Both the position numbers and the translations under genes were made by a program. Under the pieces are notes generated by a model. The model had not been told where the DNA came from and did no database searches. It was given only the letters and a program-made list of their open reading frames with translations. Below are positions 35,762 through 45,391 of a stretch of 64,000 nucleotides of DNA, piece by piece (the stretch's first letter is position 1; each line of letters opens with the position of its first letter). This stretch comes from Pseudomonas sp. Fl4BN1. Its GTDB lineage: Bacteria; Pseudomonadota; Gammaproteobacteria; Pseudomonadales; Pseudomonadaceae. The stretch is from positions 1-64,000 of the forward strand of contig NZ_JAAARM010000022.1 of NCBI RefSeq assembly GCF_009908285.1. Direction: 5' to 3'.

Positions 35762-36120
35762 ATCGCCGACTTGCCGCAGCTTGGCAAACTGATACGACGG
35801 AAGGTCAATGCGTTGATCGGGGTAGCCCCTTTAACCGCGACTCAGGAACGTTTCGCGGCAAGCGAATGATCTTCGGTAGATATGCAGCGGTCAGGCGCAT
35901 GCTGCATATGGCGACGTTAGCGGCTGTTCGCTTCAACCCAGTAATCGGGGCCTTCTATCAACGACTCGTCGCCACAGGTAAGCCGAACAAAGTTGTTCTG
36001 GTTGCCTGTATGCGAAAGCTGGTGACCATTCTCAACGCCGTCGCAAAACAGGAAAGCCGTGGGATGAACCCATCCACACGGCTTGACTGGCAAGACAGTT
36101 GCTCGTTATGCCCCCGGTCA
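35762..36120 (+). pseudogene. IS110-family transposase, C-terminal remnant
   Basis: Begins abruptly as ADLPQLGKLIRRKVNALIGV, then a one-base loss shifts the frame to FNRDSGTFRGKRMIFGRYAA, VRRMLHMATLAAVRFNPVIG and KVVLVACMRKLVTILNAVAK, the conserved transposase_20 end. The final LDWQDSCSLCPRSLSVTG resembles the tail of pseudomonad IS110 members. The N-terminal DEDD domain is absent. The remnant ends within about 80-140 bases of the stop codon of the last NRPS gene. Confidence 0.8.
36054..36084. repeat. Hairpin near the IS110 remnant
   Basis: AAGCCGTG pairs with CACGGCTT and the inner GGATG with CATCC around an AACC loop. It could be an IS end structure or a terminator for either direction. 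Confidence 0.55.
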
Positions 36121-36138
36121 CTGTCCGTGACCGGGGGC
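36110..36138. terminator. Perfect 12-bp GC hairpin downstream of the terminal NRPS gene
   Basis: GCCCCCGGTCAC pairs with GTGACCGGGGGC over a five-base loop, 59 bases past the NRPS stop. There is no T-tract. It is a plausible transcription stop for the NRPS operon or part of the IS110 remnant. Confidence 0.5.
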
Positions 36139-36196
36139 TTGTGCATCATCGCCGCAGCCGACGCCAGGCGAACATCCGCCGGCGCCGCTTGCGACC

Positions 36197-39100
36197 TTAC
36201 ACCTGCAGCAGCGGCTCAGGCTCGACGCTCTCCGCTGCAGGCAGATCGCCAAGGCGTTGCAGCGTCTCGTCGGCCAGGGCCAGCAGCAACTGCTGGAAAT
36301 CCCCGGCCAGGTAGCCCATGTCCGCCGCCGTGAAGACCTCGCGGTCATAGTTGAACTCCAGCCGCAGGGTGTCCGCAGACCAGAGCATGACGGTCAATGG
36401 ATAGTGGGTCTGCTCCAGACTCTGCACGTCAACGAACTGCAGGCCCGAAGGTGCCCCTTGCTCCAGCGCTTCGGACACCGGGTAGTTCTCGAACACCAGC
36501 ACGCTGTCGAACAGTTCCTGGCCGGCCCGACCGGCCCAACGCTGGATGTCCGAGAGCGCAGTCTGTTCCTGCTCGCGCAAGCGTACGTTCTGTTCCTGTA
36601 CCTGCTGCAGCCAGTCGCCCACGGCCATGTGCCCACGGGGTGAAGCCACCACCGGCAGGGTGTTGATGAACAGCCCGACCTGCTGTTCGATCCCAGGCAA
36701 CTCCACCGGGCGACCCGACACAGTGGCCCCAAAGGCCACGCTGTCCTGCCCGCTGTGGCGCTGCAGCAACAACAGCCAGGCACTCTGTACCAGGGTGTTG
36801 AGGGTGACCTTGTGGCGCTGCGCCGAAGCCTTGAGCCAGGCCGTCTGCTTGAGGTCGAACGTCAAGCGGTGATCAGCATTGGCCGTACGCGCTTGCCCGG
36901 ACACGACCACGGCGCTGCCCGGCAAGCGCGTCGGCTCGTGCAATGGCGCCAGGTGCTCGGTCCAGAAGGCCTGGTTGGCGTCACGGTCCTGGCGTTGCAG
37001 CCAGGCGATGTAATCGCGATAGCTGCTGATGCGCGCCGGCAAGCTCTCACCCGCGTAGTGCTGCAGCACCTCGCCAAACAGTTGCGAACCGCTCCAGCCA
37101 TCCAGCAGCAAGTGGTGGCTGGTGTAGATCAGATGATGGCGGTTGGCACCGGTACGCACCGCCACCAGACTCAACAGCGGCGCCTGGTCGAGCGCGAAGC
37201 CCTGGATGCGGGTGGCCTGGGCCAGGGTTTCCAGGGCTTGTACCTGATCGGCCCGATCCTGCCAGTCATGCTCGACCCAAGGCAGTTGCCGATGTTTGTA
37301 GACCACTTGCAGCGGCTGCTGGCCGGTCTGCCAGAGGAACCCCGTACGCAGAATTGCATGCTGGTCCATGGCGGCCTGCCAGGCCCCGCAAAAACGCTCG
37401 ACGTCCAGGCCCTGGACATCGATGCGCATCTGGTTGATGTAGTCACCGGCGCGCGGTTTGTGCACCACCTGATTGAGCATGCTCCGCTGCATCGGCGCCA
37501 GCGGGTACAGATCCTCGACCTGCTCCAGCGCCAGCGGCAAGGCATCCAGTTGTTCCTGAGGCAATCCGGCCAGGGCGAAGTCGGACGGGGTCGCACCGTG
37601 GTGCTGCGGTTGGCAGCAGTGCTCGATCAGCAACTTGAGTTCCCGGGCGTAGTCATCGGCCAGGTGCTGGATGCTTGCCTCGTCGAACATCTGCTGGCTG
37701 AAGCTCCAGTTCAGGTTCAATTCGCCGGCGTAGATCTGGCCGTTGATTTCCAGCCAGTTGCCCAAGTCCGCATCAGGACTCTGGTCCGCCCCGCTGTAGT
37801 CACCAGAGGGCGCAAACAAGCCTGCGCTTTGCCCATCGTCGAAACTGCCGTCGAACTGCCCCAGGTAGTTGAAGGTGATACGCGGACGTGGCAACCGACT
37901 CAGGGCCTCACGGATCTCGGCGCTGCCCAGGTAGCGCAGGGCGCCAAAGCCGATGCCTTTATCGGGAATCCTGCGCAGCTGTTCCTTGATCCCCTTGAGC
38001 GAGTCCGCCAGCGTCGAGGCGGGCACCAGCTGCACCGGATAGATGCTGGTGAACCAGCCCACGGTGCGAGTCAGGTCGACGTCATCGAACAGGTCTTCAC
38101 GGCCGTGGCCTTCCAGGCGAATCAGGGTCGAGGCGTGGCCGGTCCAGCGCCCCATGACCCGCGCCAGGGCGGTCAGCAGCACATCGTTGATCTGCGTGCG
38201 ATACGCCGCCGGCACCTCTTGCAGCAACTTGCGGGTATAGGCCTGATCCAGGTGCGTGGTGACGTTCAAGGCGTAGCGGTTGCTCAGGCTGGCCGCCGGA
38301 TTGACTCCCGGCAGATCGGCCTCGGCCCCGTGCAGCTGCGTTTGCCACCACCCCAGTTGCCGTTGCAGGGCCTCGCCCTGGGCATGGCTCTGCAAGCGCT
38401 GGGCCCAGGCCCGGGTCGAGCTGGTCTTGGCCGGCAATACCGCCGGGCGGCTCTGGGCCAGTTGGCGATAAGCGCTCTGCAAGTCTTCCAGCAGGATCCG
38501 CCAGGACACGCCATCCACCACCAAGTGGTGAATCGCCAACAGCAAGCGCTGGGAACCGTCCGCCAGGTCCACCAGGACCGCCCGCAGCAACGGGCCCTGG
38601 CCAAGATCAAGGCTGCGCTGGGCGGCCTCGCCCAGCACCGCGAGTTCCTCGGCATCGCCCAATGTCCGGCACCACAACACCTGCTCGGCCTGGTGCTGCT
38701 GGGCTGGACGATAACTGGCCTGCCAGGTGCCGTCTTGCTGGATGTACTGCGAACGCAAGGCGTCGTGGTGCACGATCAACGCCTGCAGTGCCTGCGCCAG
38801 CAACAGCGGGTCCAGGCGCTCATGGGCCCGCAGCACCACCGACTGGTTCCAGTGATGACGCTCGACGATATCGTCCTCGAAGAACGCTTGCTGGATCGGC
38901 AACAACAGCAATTCGCCGTTCAACGGCGACTGATCGATCACCAGCCCCTCCTCGCCCTGGCGGGCCACAGCCGCCAGGCTGTGCACGGTCTGGTGCTGGA
39001 ACAGGTCCTTGGGGCTGAAGCGGATACCCGCCTGACGAGCCCGGCTGACCGCCTGGATGGAAATGATCGAGTCCCCGCCCAGCTCGAAGAAGTTGTCGTT

Positions 39101-42100
39101 CAAGCCCACTTGGGGCAAGCGCAGGACTTCGGCCCAAATCGCCGCGATCTGCTGCTCCAACTCACTCTGCGGCGCCACATAGGCTTGCTGCATCAGGCTT
39201 GCATCCGGCTGCGGCAGGCCCTTGCGGTCCAGCTTGCCGTTAGGCGTCAGCGGCATCTGCGCCAGGAACAGCAAGTGCACCGGCACCATGTAATCCGGCA
39301 GCCGCGCTCTCAATGCCTGGCGTACCACTTCACGGCAATCGGCCTGGGCCTGCAGGTCATCGACCTGAGTGGGGTCCAGGGGCACCAGGTAAGCCACCAA
39401 CTGTTTACCGCTCGGCCCTTCCTGGGCCACTACCACCGCTTCGCGCACCGATTCCTGCTCACGCAGACGGGCTTCGATTTCGCCCAGTTCGATGCGGAAA
39501 CCGCGGATCTTCACCTGGTGGTCGACCCGGCCCAGGTAATCCACTACACCGTCGGCACGGCCACGGGTCAGGTCGCCGCTGCGATAGGCGCGGCTGCCCG
39601 GGGCGCCATGCGGATCGGGCACAAAACGCTCGGCAGTCAGCGCCGGACGCTCCAGGTAACCGCGGGCCACACCCTCGCCCCCCAGGTACAGCTCGCCGGC
39701 CACGCCAATCGGCTGCAGGTTGAGTTCGGCGTCCAGCACATAGCCGCTGCGGTTGCCCAGCAAGGTGCCGATCGGCATGTAGACCGCGCCACAGCGATCG
39801 CCGGCACGGGCTTTCCACAACAGCGGCGTGACCACGGTTTCGGTGGGGCCGTAGCCGTTGAACAGGTAGGTCGGACGCAAGGCGCGCCAAGCCAGGTCAT
39901 AGCTCGATTGCGCCACCGCATCACCACCGAAGCAGTACACCCGCACCGCCGGCGGGTTGCCGTCGCGCTCGGCATGCTCGGCCAGCTGTTGCAGGTACAC
40001 CGGCGGGAACACGCCCACGGTCACCCCGTGACGGTGCATCTGCGCGTAGGTGTATTCCGGCAGCCACAGGCTGTCATCGCGGATCAGCACCCGCGCACCG
40101 TTGATCAGCGGGTGCATCCAGCCTTCGTGGGAACCGTCGAAGGCGAAGGACATGAAGTGCAGCTCGCAGTCCGCCGGGGTCATTTCATAGCGTTCGCCAG
40201 TGGCGATGATGTGCGCCACCAGCGGCCCGTGGGACACCGCCACGCCCTTGGGCATGCCAGTGGAGCCGGAGGTGTAGATCACGTAGGCCAGGTTGTCGCC
40301 GTCCAGGGCCACTGCCGGGGTCGTGTCGCTGTAACCGTCCCAGTCCTCGCGGCGATCCACCGCCAGGCTCGCCAGTCCCTCGGGGATCGGCAGTTTGTGC
40401 GCCACGGCGGTATGGGTCAGCAGCAGCCGGGCACGGCTGTCCTGCATCATGTACAGCAGGCGGTCCTCGGGGTATTCCACGTCCAGCGGCACATACACGC
40501 CGCCAGCCTTGAGCACCGCCAGGAACGCCACCATGATCTCGGCGCTGCGCGGCATGGCGATCGCCACCCGCACTTCCGGTCCCACGCCACGGGCGATCAG
40601 GGCCCGGGCCAGGCGGTTGGCGCTGCTGTTGAGCTGATCGTAGGTCAGGTGCTGGTCATCGAAGATCACCGCCACCGCGTCCGGGGTACGCCGGGCACTG
40701 TCTTCCACCAGCTGGTGCACCAGGCGCCCGGCCGGGAAGCCCGACTGGCTGCGGTCCCAGAGTTGACGGATGTGCTGCTGCTCATCGACATCCAACAGGT
40801 TCAACTGGCCAATGCTCTGCTGCTGATCGGCCACCATGGCCTGCAACAGATTCTGCCAGTGACGGGCCATGCGCTGGATGGTCGAGGCCTCGAACAGATC
40901 GGTGGCATAGCCCAGCGAAGCCAAGAGACCATCGGCCGACTCATGTACATCCAGGTCCAGATCGAAGTGCACGGTCTGGCTGTCCCATTCCAGGCCTTCC
41001 ACCCGCAGGTCGCTGAGCGGTTGCCCGGACTCCTTGCGCTGGTTGTCGGTCTGGTGGTTGAACATCACCTGGAACAGCGGGTTGAGGCTCAGGCTGCGCT
41101 CCGGCTGCAGGGCCTCCACCAGTTGTTCGAAAGGCAGGTCCTGGTGCGCCTGGGCCTCCAAGGCCCGCTGCTTCACCTGGACCAGCAACTGGGCCACGGT
41201 CATCTGCCCGTCGATATCGGCCTTGAACACCTGGGTATTGACGAAAAAGCCGATCAGACGCTCGGTTTCCATGCGGTTGCGGTTGGCCACCGGCACCCCG
41301 ACCCGCACGTCCTGCTGGCCACTGTAGCGGTGCAACAGGGTCTGGAACGAAGCCAGCAACAGCATGAACAGAGTCATGCCCTGAGCCTGGGCCAGGGCCT
41401 TGAGATCCTCGGTCAGCGGCGCTGGCAGTGGCACATTCAAACGCGCCCCGCGATGGCTTTGCGCGGCCGGACGCAAGTGGTCCAGGGGCAACTCCAGCAC
41501 CGGCTGTTCACCGCCCAGCAGTTGCACCCAATAATCGAGCTGACGCTGTTTTTCCCCAGCCTCCATCCAGTTGCGCTGCCACAAGGCGTAGTCGGCATAC
41601 TGAATCGCCAGGGCCGGCAATTGCAGGTCCTGGCCCTGGCTGTAGGCGACATACAACTGCACCAGCTCATCGACCATCACCCGCATCGACCAGCCATCGG
41701 AAACAATGTGGTGCTGCACCAGCACCAACACGTGATCATCGGCCGCCAGGCGCAGCAGTTGGACCCGCAACAACGGCCCTTGCTCCAGGTTGAAAGGACG
41801 GCCGATCTGCGCTTGCACCTCGGCCTTGAGCCGGTCCTCGGTAATGTCGACACACGGGATCGGCAATGCCTGAGGCCCACAGATCACCTGGACCGCGCGC
41901 TCGGCGTCCTGCCGCAGATGGGTGCGCAGGCTTTCGTGGCGCGCCACCAGGGTGTCGAAACTGCGCTGCAGGGCCGCCTGGTCCAGGTTTCCCTTCAAGC
42001 GCAAGGCACCCGGTACGTGATAGGCCGTGCTTTCGGGCTCCAGTTGCCAGAGAAACCATTGCCGCTCCTGGGCGTAGGACAAGGCCAGGGGCTGGTCCCG

Positions 42101-45100
42101 GGACACCGCGACAATCTCCGGCACCGCTTGGCCGGCACTGGCGTCCAGCGCCTGCAAGGCCGCAGCGAAACCGCCCAGTCGCGGTTGCTCGAAGAGGACG
42201 CGTAACGGCACCTCCAGTTCCAGGCCCTGGCGCAGGCGTGAGACCACCTGCATGGCCAACAGCGAGTGGCCACCCAATTCAAAGAAATGATCCGTCAGGC
42301 CGATCCGCTCGACCCCGAGAATGTCAGCCCAGATAGCCGCCACCTGTTGCTCGATGGCACTGACCGGCGCCACCCACTGCGCCTGCAACTGGCTGGCATC
42401 CGGTTTGGGCAGGGCCCTGCGGTCCAGCTTGCCATTGGGGCTCAAGGGCATCTGCTCCAGCACCCGCCACAGCGCCGGGACCATGTAGTCCGGCAAATGA
42501 GCCGCCAGGTGTGCACTCAGCACATCGCGCCAGTCATCGCCCTCGCCTTGCAGCACCAGGTAGCCCACCAGGTATTGGCCATCCACGGCCAGGACCGCGG
42601 TCTCGCATACCCAGTCATGCTCCAGCAGACGAGCCTCGATTTCTCCCAGCTCGACCCGCAGGCCGCGCAGCTTGACCTGATGGTCGATACGCCCGGCGTA
42701 CTCGATCACGCCGTTTTCGCGATAGCGCGCCAGGTCGCCGGTACGGTACAGGCGCTCCCCGGCCACGAATGGATGGGCCACGAAACGCTCGGCCGTGAGG
42801 GCCGGGCGACGGTGATAACCACGGGCCAGGCCCTCGCCCCCCAGATACAACTCGCCCAGCACACCTACCGGTACCGGCTCGAAGTTGCGGTCGAGGATGT
42901 AGCAGCCCAGGTTGGCGATCGGTTCGCCGATCGGCACCGCATCGCGCCCTTCGTCGACACAGGTCCAATGGGTGACGTCGATGGCCGCCTCAGTGGGTCC
43001 GTAGAGATTGTACAAACCCGCCTGGGGCAGCTTGGCGAACACTTGCTGCTGGGCATCCACCGGCAACGCCTCGCCACTGCAGACGATTCGCTTCAGGCTC
43101 TGGCAGGAAGACACGTTCGAATCCTGCAGGAACACCTGCAGCATCGATGGCACAAAGTGCAGCGTGGTGACCTGCTCGGCATTGATCAGGCTCACCAGTT
43201 TGGCCGGCTCACGATGATCCCCCGGCGCCGCGACTACCAGGCGCGAGCCGGTCATCAGCGGCCAGAAGAATTCCCACACCGATACGTCGAAACTGAACGG
43301 GGTCTTCTGCAATACGGTGTCGCTGGCATCCAGCCGGTAAGCCTCCTGCATCCAGCACAGGCGGTTGCTCAGGGCCGAATGGCGGTTACCGGCACCCTTG
43401 GGTTGCCCGGTGGAACCTGAGGTGTAGATCACGTAAGCCAGGTTCTCGCCGACCACCTCGACCCCAGGGTTGTGCTCGCCATGGCCTTGCAGCCAGGACT
43501 CGCCCGGCTCCAGCACCAGGCTTTGCAGCCCTTGGGGAATCGGCAGTTGCTCCAGCAGGTGCGCCTGGGTCAGCAACAGTTTCACGCCGCTGTCCTCAAG
43601 CATGTAGGCCAGGCGTTCGCGAGGGTACTCAGGGTCCAGCGGTACATAAGCGCCGCCGGCCTTGAGCACCGCCAGCAGGCCCACGACCATTTCGATGGAG
43701 CGCTCAACTGCCAGCCCCACCAGCACATCCGGGCCGACTCCGGCCGCGATCAGGCGATGGGCCAGGCGGTTGGCCCGGCGGTTCAGCTCGGCATAGCTCA
43801 GGCACTGCCCGGCAAAGACCAGGGCCGGTGCATCCGGAGCCCGTATCACCTGCGCTTCGATCAACTGCTGCACGCTGGCGTGCAGTGGGTAATCGCGTTC
43901 GGTGGCGTTCCATTGATAGACGATCTGCTGCCGCTCCTGGGCATCCAGCAGCGGCAGGTCATCCAGTGCCAGGGCACTGTCCCCGACCGCCACCCGCAAC
44001 AGGTTCAGCCAGTGACGGGTCATGCGCTGCGCAGTTGCGGCACTGAACAAGTCGGTGGCGTAGGTCAGGGACGCCCAGATCCCTTCGCCGGCTTCCTGGG
44101 TATCCAGGCTCAAGTCGAACTGGGCGGTTTGGTTCTCCCATTCCAGGCCGGCGACCCGCAGGCCGGGCAACTGCTTCTCTGCGCCACCTGGCGAGGCATT
44201 GGCCTGGTGGTTGAACATCACCTGGAACAACGGGTTGTGGCTCAGGCTGCGCTCGGGCTGCAAGGCCTCCACCAATTGCTCGAAGGGCAAGTCCTGGTGA
44301 GCCTGGGCTTCCAGGGAACGGAGCTTGGCTTGTTGCAACAGCTGGGCGAAGGTCATCTGCCCGTCGAGATCGGCCTTGAACACCTGAGTATTGACGAAGA
44401 AGCCGATCAGGCGCTCGGTCTCGACCCGGTTACGGTTGGCAATCGGCACCCCGATCCGCAGGTCCTGCTGGCCACTGTAGCGATACACAAAGGCCTGGAA
44501 AGACGCCAGCAGCACCATGAACAGGGTCGCGCCTTCGCGCTGGGCCAGAGCCTTGAGCCCCGACACCAGGGCCGGCTCCAGGGCCATGTCCAGGCGCGCC
44601 CCGCGAAAGCTCTGGACTGCCGGGCGTGGATGATCGAGCGGCAACTCCAGCACCGGCTGCTCACCGGCCAGCAGTTCACGCCAATACCCCAGCTGACGCG
44701 CCTTCTCTCCGGCTTCCATCCAGCTGCGCTGCCAGAGGGCGTAGTCGGCGTACTGGATCGGCAGGGCCGGCAGTTGCAACGCCTGCCCCTGGCTATAGGC
44801 GCCATACAGTTGCACCAACTCTTCGACCATCACTTGCATCGACCAGCCGTCAGACACGATGTGGTGCTGAACCAGCACCAGCACGTGCTCGTCGGCATCG
44901 AGTTGCAACAGGCTGACCCGTAGCAGCGGACCGCGCTGCAGATCGAAAGGCCGGGCAATTTCTTCCTCCACCCGGGCCATCAGCTGTGGCTCATCGATCT
45001 GCGCTTCGCTGATCCGGGTCTCGGTCTCGGCCAGCACCACCTGGGACATGCGCTCGCCATCCAGATGCAGGTGGGTGCGCAGGCTTTCATGGCGGGCCAC

Positions 45101-45388
45101 CAGGGTGTCGAAACTGCGCTGCAGGGCGCCCTTGTCCAGGCGCCCGCTCAGGCGCAGCGCCGCCGGTACGTGGTAGGCAGCACTGTCCGGATCCAGTTGC
45201 CAGAGAAACCACTGACGCTCCTGGGCGTAGGACAACGGCAGGCTTGGCGCGTCTTGCCGGGTCGGGGCGATGGGCAGTTGAGCGAAACTCATGCCCCGCG
45301 CTTGCAGGCGCTGATAGAACTGCTGGCGCTGCTCCAGAGGCAGTCGGAGAAAGCGCGAGACCAGATCGATATTAGGGTTGGAAAGCAT
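36197..45388 (-). CDS. pvdD: Pyoverdine NRPS, last in the line: C-A-T-C-A-T-E-C with no thioesterase
   Basis: Cytosolic peptide synthetase of 3063 residues. Order by motif: C1 (HHIVSDG near 178), A1 (TSGSTGQPKG near 658, specificity residues D-V-W-H-V-S-L-I-D, Ser), T1 (GGHSLLAMQ near 1041), C2 (HHIVSDG near 1229), A2 (TSGSTGMPKG near 1708, residues D-G-E-V-C-G-G-V-T, my reading hydroxyornithine type), T2 (LGGDSIISIQ near 2106), epimerase E (HHLVVDGVSW near 2291, FNYLGQF), and a terminal C domain of the D-accepting type (SHHLLLDGWSG near 2761). It ends LPAAESVEPEPLLQV with no A, T or GxSxG thioesterase. It starts 3 bases after the previous NRPS stop. The symbol is by locus position; it could be a truncated PvdJ/D. 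Confidence 0.88.
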   Translation of the reverse strand: MLSNPNIDLVSRFLRLPLEQRQQFYQRLQARGMSFAQLPIAPTRQDAPSLPLSYAQERQWFLWQLDPDSAAYHVPAALRLSGRLDKGALQRSFDTLVARHESLRTHLHLDGERMSQVVLAETETRISEAQIDEPQLMARVEEEIARPFDLQRGPLLRVSLLQLDADEHVLVLVQHHIVSDGWSMQVMVEELVQLYGAYSQGQALQLPALPIQYADYALWQRSWMEAGEKARQLGYWRELLAGEQPVLELPLDHPRPAVQSFRGARLDMALEPALVSGLKALAQREGATLFMVLLASFQAFVYRYSGQQDLRIGVPIANRNRVETERLIGFFVNTQVFKADLDGQMTFAQLLQQAKLRSLEAQAHQDLPFEQLVEALQPERSLSHNPLFQVMFNHQANASPGGAEKQLPGLRVAGLEWENQTAQFDLSLDTQEAGEGIWASLTYATDLFSAATAQRMTRHWLNLLRVAVGDSALALDDLPLLDAQERQQIVYQWNATERDYPLHASVQQLIEAQVIRAPDAPALVFAGQCLSYAELNRRANRLAHRLIAAGVGPDVLVGLAVERSIEMVVGLLAVLKAGGAYVPLDPEYPRERLAYMLEDSGVKLLLTQAHLLEQLPIPQGLQSLVLEPGESWLQGHGEHNPGVEVVGENLAYVIYTSGSTGQPKGAGNRHSALSNRLCWMQEAYRLDASDTVLQKTPFSFDVSVWEFFWPLMTGSRLVVAAPGDHREPAKLVSLINAEQVTTLHFVPSMLQVFLQDSNVSSCQSLKRIVCSGEALPVDAQQQVFAKLPQAGLYNLYGPTEAAIDVTHWTCVDEGRDAVPIGEPIANLGCYILDRNFEPVPVGVLGELYLGGEGLARGYHRRPALTAERFVAHPFVAGERLYRTGDLARYRENGVIEYAGRIDHQVKLRGLRVELGEIEARLLEHDWVCETAVLAVDGQYLVGYLVLQGEGDDWRDVLSAHLAAHLPDYMVPALWRVLEQMPLSPNGKLDRRALPKPDASQLQAQWVAPVSAIEQQVAAIWADILGVERIGLTDHFFELGGHSLLAMQVVSRLRQGLELEVPLRVLFEQPRLGGFAAALQALDASAGQAVPEIVAVSRDQPLALSYAQERQWFLWQLEPESTAYHVPGALRLKGNLDQAALQRSFDTLVARHESLRTHLRQDAERAVQVICGPQALPIPCVDITEDRLKAEVQAQIGRPFNLEQGPLLRVQLLRLAADDHVLVLVQHHIVSDGWSMRVMVDELVQLYVAYSQGQDLQLPALAIQYADYALWQRNWMEAGEKQRQLDYWVQLLGGEQPVLELPLDHLRPAAQSHRGARLNVPLPAPLTEDLKALAQAQGMTLFMLLLASFQTLLHRYSGQQDVRVGVPVANRNRMETERLIGFFVNTQVFKADIDGQMTVAQLLVQVKQRALEAQAHQDLPFEQLVEALQPERSLSLNPLFQVMFNHQTDNQRKESGQPLSDLRVEGLEWDSQTVHFDLDLDVHESADGLLASLGYATDLFEASTIQRMARHWQNLLQAMVADQQQSIGQLNLLDVDEQQHIRQLWDRSQSGFPAGRLVHQLVEDSARRTPDAVAVIFDDQHLTYDQLNSSANRLARALIARGVGPEVRVAIAMPRSAEIMVAFLAVLKAGGVYVPLDVEYPEDRLLYMMQDSRARLLLTHTAVAHKLPIPEGLASLAVDRREDWDGYSDTTPAVALDGDNLAYVIYTSGSTGMPKGVAVSHGPLVAHIIATGERYEMTPADCELHFMSFAFDGSHEGWMHPLINGARVLIRDDSLWLPEYTYAQMHRHGVTVGVFPPVYLQQLAEHAERDGNPPAVRVYCFGGDAVAQSSYDLAWRALRPTYLFNGYGPTETVVTPLLWKARAGDRCGAVYMPIGTLLGNRSGYVLDAELNLQPIGVAGELYLGGEGVARGYLERPALTAERFVPDPHGAPGSRAYRSGDLTRGRADGVVDYLGRVDHQVKIRGFRIELGEIEARLREQESVREAVVVAQEGPSGKQLVAYLVPLDPTQVDDLQAQADCREVVRQALRARLPDYMVPVHLLFLAQMPLTPNGKLDRKGLPQPDASLMQQAYVAPQSELEQQIAAIWAEVLRLPQVGLNDNFFELGGDSIISIQAVSRARQAGIRFSPKDLFQHQTVHSLAAVARQGEEGLVIDQSPLNGELLLLPIQQAFFEDDIVERHHWNQSVVLRAHERLDPLLLAQALQALIVHHDALRSQYIQQDGTWQASYRPAQQHQAEQVLWCRTLGDAEELAVLGEAAQRSLDLGQGPLLRAVLVDLADGSQRLLLAIHHLVVDGVSWRILLEDLQSAYRQLAQSRPAVLPAKTSSTRAWAQRLQSHAQGEALQRQLGWWQTQLHGAEADLPGVNPAASLSNRYALNVTTHLDQAYTRKLLQEVPAAYRTQINDVLLTALARVMGRWTGHASTLIRLEGHGREDLFDDVDLTRTVGWFTSIYPVQLVPASTLADSLKGIKEQLRRIPDKGIGFGALRYLGSAEIREALSRLPRPRITFNYLGQFDGSFDDGQSAGLFAPSGDYSGADQSPDADLGNWLEINGQIYAGELNLNWSFSQQMFDEASIQHLADDYARELKLLIEHCCQPQHHGATPSDFALAGLPQEQLDALPLALEQVEDLYPLAPMQRSMLNQVVHKPRAGDYINQMRIDVQGLDVERFCGAWQAAMDQHAILRTGFLWQTGQQPLQVVYKHRQLPWVEHDWQDRADQVQALETLAQATRIQGFALDQAPLLSLVAVRTGANRHHLIYTSHHLLLDGWSGSQLFGEVLQHYAGESLPARISSYRDYIAWLQRQDRDANQAFWTEHLAPLHEPTRLPGSAVVVSGQARTANADHRLTFDLKQTAWLKASAQRHKVTLNTLVQSAWLLLLQRHSGQDSVAFGATVSGRPVELPGIEQQVGLFINTLPVVASPRGHMAVGDWLQQVQEQNVRLREQEQTALSDIQRWAGRAGQELFDSVLVFENYPVSEALEQGAPSGLQFVDVQSLEQTHYPLTVMLWSADTLRLEFNYDREVFTAADMGYLAGDFQQLLLALADETLQRLGDLPAAESVEPEPLLQV

Positions 45389-45391
45389 TAT

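Noticed and set aside
36197..36400. Thioesterase domain at the end of the last NRPS
   Set aside because: I looked for a GxSxG nucleophile and a hydrolase fold after the terminal C domain and found none before the stop codon or in the following bases.
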